Part shown: in pieces, positions 10,880 through 25,359 of the stretch
Position numbering within the stretch: the stretch's first letter is position 1
Layout: each line of letters begins with the position of its first letter
Source of the DNA: Tubiluchus corallicola
Lineage: Eukaryota; Priapulida; Priapulimorpha; Priapulimorphida; Tubiluchidae
Reading direction: 5' to 3'
Length of the DNA stretch: 60,000 nucleotides
Assembly (NCBI GenBank): GCA_030141605.1
Contig: JAQGDQ010000065.1
Coordinates: forward strand, 434,001-494,000
Program-made: the position numbers and the translations under genes
Notes under the pieces: model-generated
What the model was told of the DNA's origin: nothing
Database searches by the model: none
The model's input: the letters and a program-made list of their open reading frames with translations, nothing else

Positions 10880-13533
10880 ATTTTACTTTTGGACAAATAT
10901 GTAGCTCTTAATGCGATCTTTATGATGCAGTTTGCCTACTGTGTAGAGTGTATTACAATTAGGATTACGTCCATTATCAGGGCTAAATTAAAATAATTAA
11001 GGAGAGGCTTGGTGGACCATCTATCTTAGATGGTCCGCCACTTCAGAAATGTGTCATTTCATTCTTCTGGAAGGCCTGGTCAAGTGCGCTTTTGTCATTA
11101 GATTCGTATAGTGAATAATGCATATCTATCGATTTTTTCATCAATGCTTACTTCATTATCGCATTATACTACACTGTTATACCATTAGTTAGAACACATA
11201 CTTATCACGCCAGGTTTGTCTGTATGCTGCATTTTGGGAGGAAGTGACGTTCGTCACGTGCTCTGCTTAAAGCAGTAAGATGCATTCAATGCTTGTACGA
11301 CCTGCCGAAGGAGAAGTTTGCTACCAGAATCGTAAGCATCGTTCTTAACTCGTGTTTAATTTGTGCGCTGAGCTTTCGGAGGAAATAAAGTTTACATGAC
11401 TTTCGTGTTATTTTTAATAGTGCTTTGTCGGTTCTATTACAGTGTACTTAAGGCGGATATAATTATGGAAATTAAAGTGCTTTAAATTGTAACCCGGTTT
11501 ATACAGAGCACAGATTTTCATTTTTTTACTGTCTTAAAGAGATTTTAAAGGAAAGGCCAAGCTTTTGTATAAATTCAGACTCATTTCAATGTTCGCGAAA
11601 AATGTTAGAAGGATTTAGTAGTGATAAGCGCCTCGTGTAATTAGTAAAATCACTTTAAAACCGCAATCATTTCACGCCTGGGCGCTCCATTTTAAACGTA
11701 TTCTTTCACCACTGACGTCGTTCATCGATTGAAGAAAGCGGCGCACTGTCAATTTCCGTCACAAATTTTATGATAGCCAATTTTTACAAAAAAGATTTTT
11801 GCATTAATATTAAATAAGCTACAGAAGCTTGAAATAGCTTAAGGAGCGGGCGCTTACGGAAAAGTTACGACGCGTTTATCAAGAGTTACGAATCCACCAG
11901 TTACGTCATAATTTTCAAGTTAATGGCAGCTACCAACGTTCTTGAAATTTTTTATACTGTGATAGTATAAATTAACACTATTGCTTATTACTTTGCTTTA
12001 CACAGAGATTTTTGCTTTGAAAGTTTTTTGGAAATTTCTTTGTTATTTTTTCCTACTATAAGTGATAACAGTAAATTAAACATAATGTGCTAAACGACTT
12101 ATCTTTTCATTTAAGTGGCACCGTCTCTAAAGAATACGAAATGGAAAAAATTCCGTTGCTCTTCATATAGATTTTCGCTATTTTTCTAACCAACCATCAA
12201 TGGCGTTCAGTACATTCCGTTTTTTTTCTGAATTGTGGTGATAGACCAGAAGAAACAATGAACTGGGCAAGGCAATTTTAATTTTTTGTGCAGATTGGGT
12301 CTAATAAATAGTCCTTATTGTGGCTGTAGGGTAGTACAAAGTCACGAGCACTTGCTGTATGATTGTAATTAAACTGTATTATAGTAAAATGAAGATTTGT
12401 CAAATAGTTTTGCGACTTTCGAGTTTGGCGACTGCTACTTGTATATAAATAAAGTATCCGAACAGAAACCTTTCCATCCAGAAAGTTTGTGGTAAAATCC
12501 ATGCTTTGTATGAACCAGCGAGCGTTTAAATCACTCCTGAATCACTCAGGTCTTTAATTCTGTGTAAACTGTAGGATTAAAAAATTGTTTAAATAAATTG
12601 TTACTTACAACTGTTACAATACTGCAAAAGGCGGTGCCTGTACTTAAAAAATAGTTTTTCTTACGACGCTTTTTTTCATGGTGCACATTATCACACTTGA
12701 TATGCGAATGAACTAGAACAAGAAAACGCTATTCTAAAATGCCAGAAATTTATTGCAAACTGCATACGTTTACTGCGTTTGCGCAGAAATGTCGCTCATT
12801 AAACAGGTTCCAGAAGTTTGCATCTGATAATGAATACCACGACGTCATTAGCCAGTTTTCTGAATTACGATTTAATGACGGAAATTATGTGTATCGTGCT
12901 AGAAGAGCAGTTCACACAAATTCAGAAAAAGAGGAAAAAAGATATTTCGCTTAAATCATGCGACTTCTACGTTGACAAACTTTTGCGATAATGTTGACAT
13001 AATGTTAGTGTGGCGATTCCTGAAATTACGTCAAAAATAAGTACCTACTCATAGTTAGTTACAAGACACCTGGTTTGTTTAAAATGATGGCAATTTGCGA
13101 AGCATATATAAAGTGTAAACAAAAAAATATTCGCCAGAAGGTGAAAAATCATAATCAATGGATCGAGTTCGTTCACCGTCAAGTTTGGACCCTTCTGTAT
13201 AAATTTTTATATAATGTTATTGAATTTATCTTAAAGCTCGTTTTAAGAGTAGATTCTGATTTTCCGAGTTTCTTTTACTAGATGGCTTCTTTCAGGTTTA
13301 ACACGTGGAAGTAGTTAGAACTGCTGGTCACATATTATTACCCTATGGGCTTGGAGTAGTAGTGATTGATGGTTTGCTTGAAGCCTGTAAAACTTGTGGT
13401 TTCTCGTAGGGGAAGTGCAATGCTGAAAAGTTTACAACTTGCTCACAGCTGGTAGCGATGATTGCCCTCACTGCTGCTATGTGCGCTATTTCTGCAACTT
13501 TCTGAGAAAGACGACTGCTGTGGCGTGAAGACA
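10880..13533. other. Region upstream of the K2P coding start, no gene recognised
   Basis: About 2.6 kb of AT-rich single-copy-looking DNA. Small open frames occur (for example 12739-12954 and 13075-13281 on the plus strand) but show no family motif. Any 5' untranslated exon and promoter of the K2P gene should be here or further left. One possible 3' splice site lies near 13410 (TTTCTCGTAG), but nothing decides it. Confidence 0.4.
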
Positions 13534-13990
13534 ATGGAAATTCCAGATGACGTGGAATCCGGGCGTCCGGATACTGCCGATAGTGAAGGTAGTTCGTACG
13601 TGTCGCGTGGTCAAAAGTGCAAAGCATATACACTTAAATTTATAGCGTTCCTCTTTTCCAACGTTGGACTAGTAGGTTTAGTTATTGGGTATTGTATAAT
13701 GGGGGCATTTTTGTTCATATGGTTAGAAGCGGATGAAGAAATTCGGAGAAAGGAACACATGCAACAACTGAGAAAGGACTACTCAGCAGAAATTGTTATG
13801 CAGCTCCGACAGTCCATGGACCATTCCGTGAACTGGAAAAACATCTTACAGGATAAATTAAAGCAATTTCAGGCGAATATTACTCAGTATATGACAAGTG
13901 CCGGCTTCGATGCTAGCGAGTCATTGGAGAATACTCAGTGGTCCTTCGTTGGTTCTATGCTTTACTGTGTGACGGTAGTAACGACAATAG
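13534..13990 (+). CDS. Two-pore-domain (K2P) potassium channel, coding exon 1
   Basis: Encodes the first 152 residues and one base of codon 153 of a background K+ channel of the plasma membrane. I place the start at ATG 13534: it is the first in-frame ATG after an in-frame TGA at 13459-13461, with A at -3 and G at +4. In order: a short cytosolic N-terminus, M1 (about residues 37-65, ending FLFIWLEA), an extracellular cap helix region (about 66-135) with one N-glycosylation sequon NIT at 115-117, and the P1 pore helix with TVVTTIG. The cap has no cysteine, so the cap disulfide of many K2P channels is absent. The exon ends ATAG|GTGAG, a good donor, inside the first Gly codon of the P1 GYG filter. 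The exon joins in frame to 31730; the joined coding length of 2091 nt gives 696 residues. Confidence 0.9.
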
Positions 13991-15323
13991 GTGAGAGTAC
14001 CCTACTTGCACATTAGTTAGCAACCTTAGAACATCACTTTGATTTTCTTTCGTAGTTCAATAGATAGTAATAAATGCTTTTTTTATGTCACTGTGTACAA
14101 GATACACTATCGTACTTTACTATTCTAACACGGCTTATTAAAAAATTCAGCTAGAAAGCTGTACAGCTAAATTTCTAACCTAACACATTAAATTAGCAAA
14201 GTTATTACTAAAGCAATAAGGTTTTTAAACAGTTAAAATAAATGAATATGGGTCACTGTGATAGGTAGGGTTTATCTAGCTTGTCAAGCACCAGTTTCCC
14301 TTCGGTTTGAAAATGAAAATGAATTTCAACTTTTTCTTATTATTAATGACGTTTCATTTTATTTGTCATTTTATAATCACTTCATTCAATGTACCCTATT
14401 AAGGTGTTTCAAAGGTGGTTCGTGGTCTGGGCATTCGGACATCCACTTGCTAAAAACGCGATCGTTATTGGATTCTTAAACGTTTTGGTTTTCTAGGTGT
14501 TTAGTGTCTTGTATCCCTGCCCACCTCCCCTGCGCTGCGTCTTTTAAAATTGAGCCGAATTTTTCAAAAATTTATATAAAGGCCTTCGTCCATAATCCAT
14601 TTTTGAGTTTGTTAGCGTCACTTAGAGAGCAGGGCTAATATTGAAGCTGGTGATTAGGGTTACCACCACTCCTGATTTGGCTTGGAGTTTCCTGAAATTC
14701 AGTCATAGATTTGTGGTACGGTCGAAATTTTGAAAAATCCGAAATCTTCTGATTTCGACCGTCTCATTGAAATTTAAGTGTAAAAAAGAGGAAACACAAC
14801 TCGCATGCTATCGAAACTTGCAAAAGACAAAGCAAAAAAAACAGCCGAGTCTCTGTTCATTAAGGTAACTGTAAACTTATAAAATTAATCGATGGCACGG
14901 CTTCATCATTTCACTTCGTCTATATTTTTCGCTAGTTAATGCTCAAAATAAGTATTCTTCCGCTTTAGCTTTAATTCACATAACATAAGGTGCTTAATAA
15001 TTTGTTTGCTAAACCGATCCCAGCAACTGCAGAAAACGTGAGAAATGTGATTGGGAAGAAACTCCAAAATCTGATGTACAGTGCTTGTACTTTTGTAAGT
15101 TTAAGACTTTTGGGGCTTTTTGGAGTCTAAAGTCAAGAACTTTTTGGACTACTATGTACATTGAGTACTCTTGATTTTAGTTTCTGAAAAAGCCTCGTAA
15201 AACATCTAAAATGCCAGGCAGTGCTTCGTTTCCGTGGCCCGCTATGGGTCCCATCGGGGAAGCTTTGGTTTCCAGGATTCCGTTCTGGGCCCCATCGGGA
15301 AGCTTACAGGCCCTCTAGTTCTT
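13991..15323. other. Intron segment without recognised elements
   Basis: No coding motif. A perfect 11 bp inverted repeat (ACGGTCGAAAT and its complement, loop about 20 bp) lies near 14717-14760. Two near-identical GGG.CCCATCGGG.AAGCTT motifs lie near 15245-15305. Confidence 0.5.
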
Positions 15324-15477
15324 GACTCCTGATTTCGGTTCATGACGCGTGGTAACCCTACTGGTGATGATACTTTTCCTGCAACTACAAATCATGCTAG
15401 TAGTTAATACGTTAATTTGTCGTTTCTTAATTATTTATATAGAATTTACTTTTGTGCAGCGCTACTCGACAGCTACC
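15324..15477 (+). repeat. Left copy of ~145 bp direct repeat flanking LINE-C
   Basis: This segment aligns with 16907-17056 at roughly 85-90% identity by eye. Shared blocks include TTCGGTTCATGAC, CTACTGGTGATG, GCTAGTAGTT and TTTACTTTTGTGCAGCGCTA (20 bases identical). The copies bracket LINE-C exactly, so they look like a long target-site duplication that has since diverged. Confidence 0.85.
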
Positions 15478-16906
15478 AAAAATAATATAATATATAATGA
15501 TAAAATGCTTTATTGCTGTTAAAATTACACGTCGTTGAACTGTAAACTACACATTCAAAAGTTGACAGTGTAACCAGTGTTTCCACTGCTGTGAGCAATA
15601 GCGTTAAAAATGAATTTACAATTAAAAACACAAGTGAGGTTGTAATTATTTACATTAAGAATTAAGACTCATTTAAGACTTTAAAACTTTACTATATTTA
15701 CAAATTGAAATTGAAATTAGGTGTTTTATGGATGTTTTGTGTTAGTGACTTGAGTGTTTTGTGTGTGGTGGGTTTTAATTTGTTGATATGATGTTAATGC
15801 ATGACAGGTTTTGATATGCCACTAACAGCAGACTACTGGGTGAACGTTGATAATACGTGTTGTTTGATGTTTTCATATTAGTTACTTTTTAAAGGCTAGT
15901 ATAGTATTTTTCAGTTCATTTTTTATTTTTTTAGAGTCACTGCAGATTTTACAGTGAGCAAGCATTCCATGTATTTATTGCCGTTTTGCAGACTGGATTG
16001 TGTCCATATTTATTAATCGTGTTTATTTGATTTATGTTGTGTGTTCTTTGGTTTAGTGTTTTTTCGATATCGGGAAGCTGATTGGCACTGAAAGCTGGCA
16101 TCAATCGTTTAAATATTTATAAAGAAAAATTAGTGAATGGAATTGGAAACTGTATTCTACAGTGGGTATTTTTAGTTTTTCCCTGTTCGCTGTGATTGAA
16201 TATTTTGCTCTTGTTGTGAAATCAAGGACATGTTTGAAAGCGTAATTTTGGGTCAGTTGTAGCCTGTTTAAAGAAGTTTTAGATGTATTTGAAAGTAAGT
16301 GGCAGCCATACGTTAAGTGGGGCAAGATCATGGTTTTACATATTAGTAGTTTTGTTTTTTACCTTGAGTTGTCCTTTAATTTATTTCAAGAATGAAGTAC
16401 CTTGGCCCATTTTTTTGAATAATAGTTTTTATTTGGTTTTTCCAGTTAAGATTTTTGTCTACATCTGTGCCTAGAAATTTAGTTGTGGTTCATTGAGAAA
16501 TTGTTTTTTTTTCAAAAATATTTAAAGTTATTTCATTTGTATTTAAAAATATATTTGTAGTATATCTTGGTATTAGAAGCATGAAAGTTTTTTCTCGGTT
16601 GATCTTAAGTTGATGATAATCGAGAATACTAGTTGTGATGTTAGTATCATCGGCGTATTGTACGTTACGGCAGTTGCTTATTATATTTGAGATATCGTTT
16701 ATGTATACGATAAATAGCAGTGGGCCTAGAATTGTGTCTTGAGGTACTCCATTAATAGTATTGCCCCAATTTGAGTATATGTTGTTACTTTAACCCTTTG
16801 TTTTCTGGTAGATAAATATCTTGAATAGGTTTCCCTGTGTGTGACAGGCTGTCAAAAGCCTTGCTCAAATCAAGAAAGCAGAAGCTGTGTATTCATTGTT
16901 GTTTAA
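15478..16906 (-). mobile_element. LINE-C: 5'-truncated LINE of the LINE-A clade
   Basis: Minus strand. From 16906 leftward it opens inside the RT palm (LDLSKAFDS), continues with GVPQDTILGPLLF and YADDTNI (about 16660-16760), then a thumb region, then a readable C-terminal block at 16331-16101 with LPHLTYGCHLL, LTQNYAFKHV and LKIPTVEY..FLYKYLND. That block resembles the same part of LINE-A (LYGCALL, LKFPVIEAHKEYF, FKYINN). The element ends near 15478 with an AATAAA-like signal and an AT-rich tail. There are multiple stops and deletions. It lies between ~145 bp direct repeats. Confidence 0.8.
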
Positions 16907-16910
16907 GACT
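16101..16910 (-). pseudogene. LINE-C reverse transcriptase remnant
   Basis: Recognisable RT motifs in order are palm A (DLSKAFDS), the GPLLF block and the catalytic YADD, followed by the C-terminal domain in one open stretch of 76 codons at 16331-16101. The segment between palm A and GPLLF is shortened and contains stops. This is a dead copy with no protein product expected. It lies antisense within the K2P intron. Confidence 0.75.
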
Positions 16911-17056
16911 GACTTCGGTTCATGACAGGTAGTAACGCTACTGGTGATGGTACTTTTTCTGCAACTATAAACCGTGCTAGTAGTTTATACGTTAAATTGT
17001 CGTTTCTTATTCATTTATATAGCATTTACTTTTGTGCAGCGCTACTCGTAAGCTAT
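16907..17056 (+). repeat. Right copy of ~145 bp direct repeat flanking LINE-C
   Basis: Partner of 15324-15477, in the same orientation. The left edge is slightly uncertain because GACT..GA.TTCGG is shared with a 3 bp gap. Confidence 0.85.
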
Positions 17057-17178
17057 CGACAGAAGCTGTGTTATGTGACAAAGGCTGTGTTATGTCATAT
17101 CAGACAAGATGACTCGTACTTTATCTAACTGTTATAGTAGCTTTCAGGTCAAACGCATTTTGCTGTTGCATTTTACGA

Positions 17179-17242
17179 ATTTTTATGTTTCAGCGCTTTG
17201 GTCCACCTTTACTGTTGGACCAAAGCGCTGAAAGATAAAAAT
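17179..17242. repeat. Inverted repeat: 27 bp arms, 10 bp loop
   Basis: Arms at 17179-17205 and 17216-17242 are complementary at 26 of 27 positions (one mismatch at the ninth base of the left arm). The core includes CAGCGCTTTGGTCCA. As transcribed RNA it would form a very stable hairpin. It is shorter than a usual pre-miRNA. Confidence 0.9.
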
Positions 17243-19901
<2,659 letters not shown>

Positions 19902-20814
19902 AACGCTTTTTATTGTGGTAAATTTCCTATATTTGCAAAGGAAAGTGTGTTAATGCAAGTACATTATCGTTGTTAAAACAAAACGTCCGCCTGAAAATTA
20001 AACTGGATTTACGCTGTTTTTTAGTGACGTCAGCGAAACGATTACATTTTACTGATGACTGGAAAAATAAGATCCATTTTTTTTAATTTTACTGATAGAA
20101 CTGAGGAGATCGAGATATCAATAATCAAACAGAAACACATAATTAATCTATAATTCATTTTAATTATGACAATATGGAAATACATCGAAAAAGTGTCAGC
20201 AGGCAACGGATGTTAAAATGAAGATCGATGAACGATGTCGCAAAGTACACAAAGTACTTATTGTGGTTAACCGTTAAGCAGTAAATCGACTAAAAATTTT
20301 CTGCTAGAATTTACGAGCGCTACTTGGAGCGAGAAGGCACGCAGATAAAGCATCTTCTCGTTTGTTAGTTTCGAGTGACGCCTGTGCTATTTTTTGTTTA
20401 CGCTTTAATGACTTTATTTCAATCGATTTTCTGCTTGGAAAGTAACTTGCAGTTAAATATTATCCGTGCCAAAAAATATGTGAGCTTGCTCCGGCGCTTC
20501 CAAAACCTGTTTCCAATAAATTTTCCGTTTTAAAGTGCAACATTCCATAACTGTTCTCATAAATTGGTTATAATTAAACCATTCAGAGAGTTTGTAACTT
20601 AAGTAAAAAGTCATGCAAATGATGTTTATATACGATGTACGTTATTTCTTTCAAATATAGTTTATTAGGCTCGGATTAACAATTTTACAACTCATCGCGT
20701 GATCCTCCCACAATGACATTAAATTAAATTTTAGATCGAAATAAACGTAACAAATTATGTAAATGACGGTTATGATGTCAAACCTAAGAACAATTAATTG
20801 ACGTAACACCTTTC

Positions 20815-20925
20815 TCAACTTAGCTGGCAGTAAACGATATCATTAATTAGATTATGATTGTGACTGTCAGTGTGTTTATAAACTATTGTTGTTTATTTTT
20901 AACAATTATTACCCATTGCGAGTAA
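20815..20925 (-). repeat. Rep-D copy 1, body of a tRNA-derived SINE
   Basis: Matches 22145-22238 in the same orientation: GGCAGT.AACGATATCATTA, then TTAGAT.ATGA, then TTTATTTT.AACAATTATT and ACCCATTGCG.GTAAT. The tRNA-like head at 20958-21034 lies immediately to the right, so on the minus strand this is the SINE body downstream of its promoter. Confidence 0.65.
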
Positions 20926-20957
20926 TGAGTTGAGAAAGAACGAAGACTCAGAAAAAT

Positions 20958-21034
20958 TGTTGACTATTTGGGATTTGAACCCGAGATCTGGGATTTGTAC
21001 ATCCATCTCTGCAACTGAGCTACTACGTCAATAT
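20958..21034 (-). repeat. tRNA-derived SINE head (polymerase III A and B boxes)
   Basis: On the minus strand there is an A box (TAGCTCAGTTGC) and, about 35 bp downstream, a perfect B box inside GGGTTCAAATCCC. Outer segments TTGAC and GTCAA could pair as a partial acceptor stem, but the anticodon arm is irregular and only five acceptor pairs fit. It is therefore better read as a tRNA-derived SINE promoter than as a working tRNA gene. The matching body repeat (Rep-D) next to it supports this. Confidence 0.65.
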
Positions 21035-22144
21035 GACAGAGCAGGAATGAGATGTCCTCCTTGTAGGCTGGCAGTTCTGTACGGTACGAAATTAAGGTAT
21101 TTTTCCGTGCCGTTTCCTCTTCTTTTCCGTACCGTTTGACACAGCTTCTTGTAGCCCTTTCATTGGTCAGCAACGCAGCATGACGACTTGATATGCTAAT
21201 GAGTGGACTTATTGTTCTCCCCTAATTATTACAGAGTACAGGGCACGCAAACAAAACAGCTACATTGGTTCGTTTTGGGTGCAAAAACGGCAAGTTGTTT
21301 ATAAGCGCCAGTTATCATTTTCCGTAAATTACGTTGGGTATTTTGTTTCCCATGTTCATGTAACAGCGATATTTTAACTGCTATTTCTGACTGTTGACAT
21401 GTTGTATGGCGATCTATGCAGAACAGCAACGACTTATTAACTGCATATTACCTGAATTAAATGTTTGCTTTGCCGATAAAAGAAATTCCAAACTTACCTG
21501 CCTTATTAACATGCGTGGCCACAGCGTTTAGTAACTATGCATTTTTTCTGTATGGCGTGCAGGTAAAGTTATCTAGCTCAAGGTATATTTATGCTAGATT
21601 GTTCCTTCAGTTGAAGTGCGTTCTACGTTTTTCTATAAAGCTGCATATAACTTATAATATAACTATTGTTGTATTATGATTTATGATTATAGTTACAGGT
21701 GTTTTAAGCAAGACACTAAATTTGAATTAACTCTAGAACTTTGTCAGTAGTGCCAGATGTAATTTAAGACAGCCAGAACTGAAAACTAGTTAATAGGCCT
21801 AACTCATTCTTGTTACCACGTAATTATCAATTAAATAAAAAGCAGCTGAAGCTAAATTTATATCTCCTGCATAATTATGTAATTTTTGTAGCCTAAAATG
21901 GTATAGAATTTCAAACTGAATAGTACATAAATAGCATGGAATTGATAAATTAATCGAGTTTTTAGTTAGTTTTTACGCCTCTTACAATAGATCCGTCATG
22001 CAGTTGATACGGAATTTGGTACGGAATTACAGTATGGTATTTTTTTCGTACCGTACAATCCTGCTAGTTTTGTTTGTAGCACACAATCGAATGCGCCACT
22101 ATACACATGCTAGTAGGGGATCAATGGTATGGTATCAATATTTT

Positions 22145-22238
22145 TCTCAAATTAATTGGCAGTCAACGATATCATTATTTAATTAGATCATGACTGTGAT
22201 TGCGGTTTATTTTCAACAATTATTACCCATTGCGGGTA
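22145..22238 (-). repeat. Rep-D copy 2, 5'-truncated SINE body
   Basis: Matches 20815-20925. Similarity stops just after the CCCATTGCG.GTAAT block, before the tRNA-like head. That fits a 5'-truncated SINE insertion. Confidence 0.6.
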
Positions 22239-22239
22239 A

Positions 22240-22918
22240 TAGCTTCACATGTGGAAAGCACGATTGAGATGTTTGATTTAGCATGTTGACATAGCTTCAA
22301 TTCATCTTTTGTTGCGGATGCTATACCTCTGTCAATCTATTGTGATAGGTGAACGTATCTAAATAAACGGATTTTGATATGTAGTTAGGTTGGCAGGTAT
22401 AGGTAGGTAGGCAGGAAGACACCGGAAAAGCGAGCAGTTGGGCAGGTAGATGAATAGATAGACATAGATAATCGCTAATGTACGAACTGCGAGGTAAGCA
22501 GCCCGCGTGTAAGTTGTCTAATGCCATGTAACTTAATCACTTAACCGTAACTTTATCCCCGTTGAGGAGACAAGCAAGTATGGATATTGTACAGCGTGTT
22601 GACTGGAGGTTTTATTTGTCTTGGGCAGCTAAATAAATTAGAATATGATCATGTTGCCATCAAGACACTGTTGAGCGATCACTTCAAATCGATTAAGGTA
22701 AACTTATTGTTGATCACTTCCAAAATCCTATGATCGCACGAGTATAGAAGCATAGTTGAATATCTCATTTTCTCGCGAAAGTAACAGCTTATTAATGAAT
22801 TTTACTACAAACTTAAGTATAAAAGCAAACAAATTCAAATATAAACAAATGCATTTTGAATTTTGCAACTGAAAGTTGCAAAATCGGCAAATAACTGAAG
22901 AGAATGAGAGAGAGCAGA
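22240..22918. other. Intron segment, no gene recognised
   Basis: Contains short GGCAGGTA/TAGGTAGG-type repeats near 22385-22450 and otherwise featureless AT-rich sequence. Confidence 0.4.
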
Positions 22919-23108
<190 letters not shown>

Positions 23109-23109
<1 letters not shown>

Positions 23110-23184
23110 GTCCCGGGGTTCGACCCGGTAGATAGCCTTACGGCCCGCAATCGGTGATGCGGGTAAGCGCTGCATAACGGACAC
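23109..23184 (-). repeat. Rep-E copy 2
   Basis: The reverse complement matches 10811-10872, from GTGTCCGTTATG to GGGTCGAACCCC. The terminal GGTCGAACCCC resembles a polymerase III B box or T arm. It sits between the microsatellite and Rep-A copy 2. Confidence 0.55.
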
Positions 23185-23194
23185 TCCAGAAATT

Positions 23195-24430
23195 TAAAAA
23201 AAAGAAACAACAAAACCAAAACTTAGAATTCAAAGGGACGGCTGAGAAGAACACACAATAGAAAAAAACCTGATGACAATGCTTCAAACCTTACGGAATC
23301 CACGACACTCGGCAGGCAGACAGGAGAAGTGCATTCCACGACAACCAGAAAGACAACTGACGATGTCACGTGTTCGTTCTTTCTACCAGAAACCACTGCT
23401 CAACCAATCGCAGGTAATGTTATGGGCTTCCTAGTTTAAAGTGGAGGTCATAATTTTACCTGTAGGTTGGTTGGCCTGGTGCCTATGAATAGAACTGTAC
23501 AATGCACTTTCACCTACTTAGCTCATAATCCTCCCCCCACTCTCGACCGTCCTGGTCAAGCACATAGTAGGAGGTCGGTATGAGATATCCTACCGAGATC
23601 TGATTCAGCCAGATTAGCAATGTCATTAAGTGTAAACAGCGACACAAAATACACGTCCCATTTATTAAAAAAATGTTTACCAGCAGAACTACCTAAGTGA
23701 CACAGCACTAGATAGCCTGAACAGTTACATAGTTTTTTGTGGGCTGCACGTCGTACAATGTTCTGGCAAGTTCCACAGCTACTTAGTGCTATAAATGAAA
23801 GAGGCCTCGATGTACGTTTACTAATTGTTATGCATGTACATGAAAAGAGTTTTTCTTCATTAAAGAGAATACATGATAAAAAAATAAATGTGATCGAATC
23901 CAAAATAAATTTGTACAAGTTCTCACAATAATGACAGTAATAACTGATAACTAAGAATACTAAATTTAAATCTGCAGCACTCTCGTAGTCTCAGAATGGT
24001 AAAAGCCTCATCCGCCGAGGTAGCAATGCTGACGCATCAACCTGCGTGTGATGTGAAGCGAGTTACCAGCTACACGCAGTTATAAGGGAATATTGAGAAA
24101 CACGTATGTAGTTGTTTTCCTTCTATCGTGAATGCCTAGCAAACACAGAGCTTAAGCATTCGAAATTAAGGTTACAAGTAATACCGAATATCCCGAGCTT
24201 CTTGATCAAAACAAGAAATTACTAGGAGCTCTAAATTGATGCTTGAAATTCCATAAACTAAACAGGCTGATCAAGCAAGCGTAAGCATCGAAGTATTTTT
24301 TAAACAACAATGAAAAACGAAAAGTTTAGCTACTTGCTAAGCAAATCCATAACAATGCATTGCGCTTGGATTATGTACAACGCTTCAATAAAAGTGTAAA
24401 AAAACGTAGTATCGTTAACAAAATGAAGCC
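23195..24430 (-). repeat. Rep-A copy 2, inverted relative to copy 1
   Basis: The reverse complement aligns along its length with 2955-4105. It carries, uninterrupted, the sequence that LINE-A splits in copy 1: the block before GCATTCACGATAGAAGG continues directly into it here. This is the unoccupied-site comparison showing that LINE-A inserted into Rep-A. The inverted-repeat stem is present near 23408-23465. A minus-strand open stretch at 23918-23556 has no counterpart frame in copy 1, so I do not call it a gene. Confidence 0.8.
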
Positions 24431-25359
24431 ACGTCCACTTTCAGAAGATAAAAGAAAATGTGCCTTACCAATTATAATGAATTCTACAGACATAAACGAG
24501 GGTTGTCAGTTGTCTAGAAGATTCGTCTGCCTGCCACAAGGGTGACAACGGACTAAGTGTCGTGTGGTAAGCTAAAAAGGGGTACAATCAACAAAAAGCA
24601 TAATCACGAACAAAATTGCGATCTCCACTATTCAACTGTTCAGTTCGATGAAGAAAGTTATTTCAACACTGCAATTAAATGTCAATTACTTGTTGCATAC
24701 TAGCACAGTGACACTCAACAAGTTTAATAAAGCTGTTTCATCGTTAAATTATTCAATGTATTTGTGCAGCCATTATCTCCCGAGAGATGATGCTTGGACA
24801 AATAAATAAAAAAATAGCTCAATTTTGAAAATAAGCATTTGAGCACAATAAAAAATCAGTTGTTTTTACTTGGACAAAACAGATCTTTGCTCAAAGAAAC
24901 GTCATTTCTGAACAATAATTCTACAATTTTTGAAAAAAAAACGAGTGACAAGTTTTTTTTTAAACGTCTCACAGAGTTTCACTCTTACATTTTAAAACAA
25001 TACTGGGAAAAACATATGCAAATAACTTCAATAATGGCTGAAAATAAATCATAAATTACAATCATAATTTACAGCTACAAGTGTAATTCATAATGGCTGA
25101 AAATAAACATCGATTAGCGTCATTCTAATGAACACAAGCATGGCGAAGTTGTACCTTGTCTGCGCATGTCTTCGCCTGAGTAGTTTTACAGTGAAGTATG
25201 GTGTGTTGTTGCGCTCCGACTGCGCTGGATAGGCTTACATGCAGTAAGATTATCATAGTTTATCCCCAATACGAGTCCGTTTGTAGTACTTCTCTGGCTA
25301 CAAAGTCTGTAATTGCTCTAGTTACATTATGTGAAAAGCGGGCTCGCGTAGTTGTTCCA
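24431..25359. other. Intron segment left of the gypsy element
   Basis: This is where the 3' LTR of the minus-strand gypsy element would be expected. I compared it by eye with sequence right of 29.86 kb and found no matching long direct repeat, so no LTR can be called. A nearly repeated phrase (AATAATGGCTGAAAATAAA) occurs at about 25030 and 25091. Confidence 0.4.

Noticed and set aside
6400-11000. Long direct repeats around LINE-B
   Set aside because: Comparing both flanks by eye gave no repeat longer than a few bases.
13462-13533. A longer K2P N-terminus starting at 13462
   Set aside because: That codon is TTG, preceded by an in-frame TGA at 13459-13461; the first in-frame ATG is 13534 with a good context.
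20958-21034. A functional tRNA gene on the minus strand
   Set aside because: A and B boxes are good, but the acceptor stem is incomplete, the anticodon arm is irregular, and the adjacent body is repeated, so a SINE is more likely.
23556-23918. 120-codon minus-strand open frame in Rep-A copy 2
   Set aside because: The frame is not open in Rep-A copy 1 and has no family motif.
24431-25359. LTR of the antisense gypsy element
   Set aside because: No matching long direct repeat was found to the right of 29.86 kb and no clear TG..CA ends.
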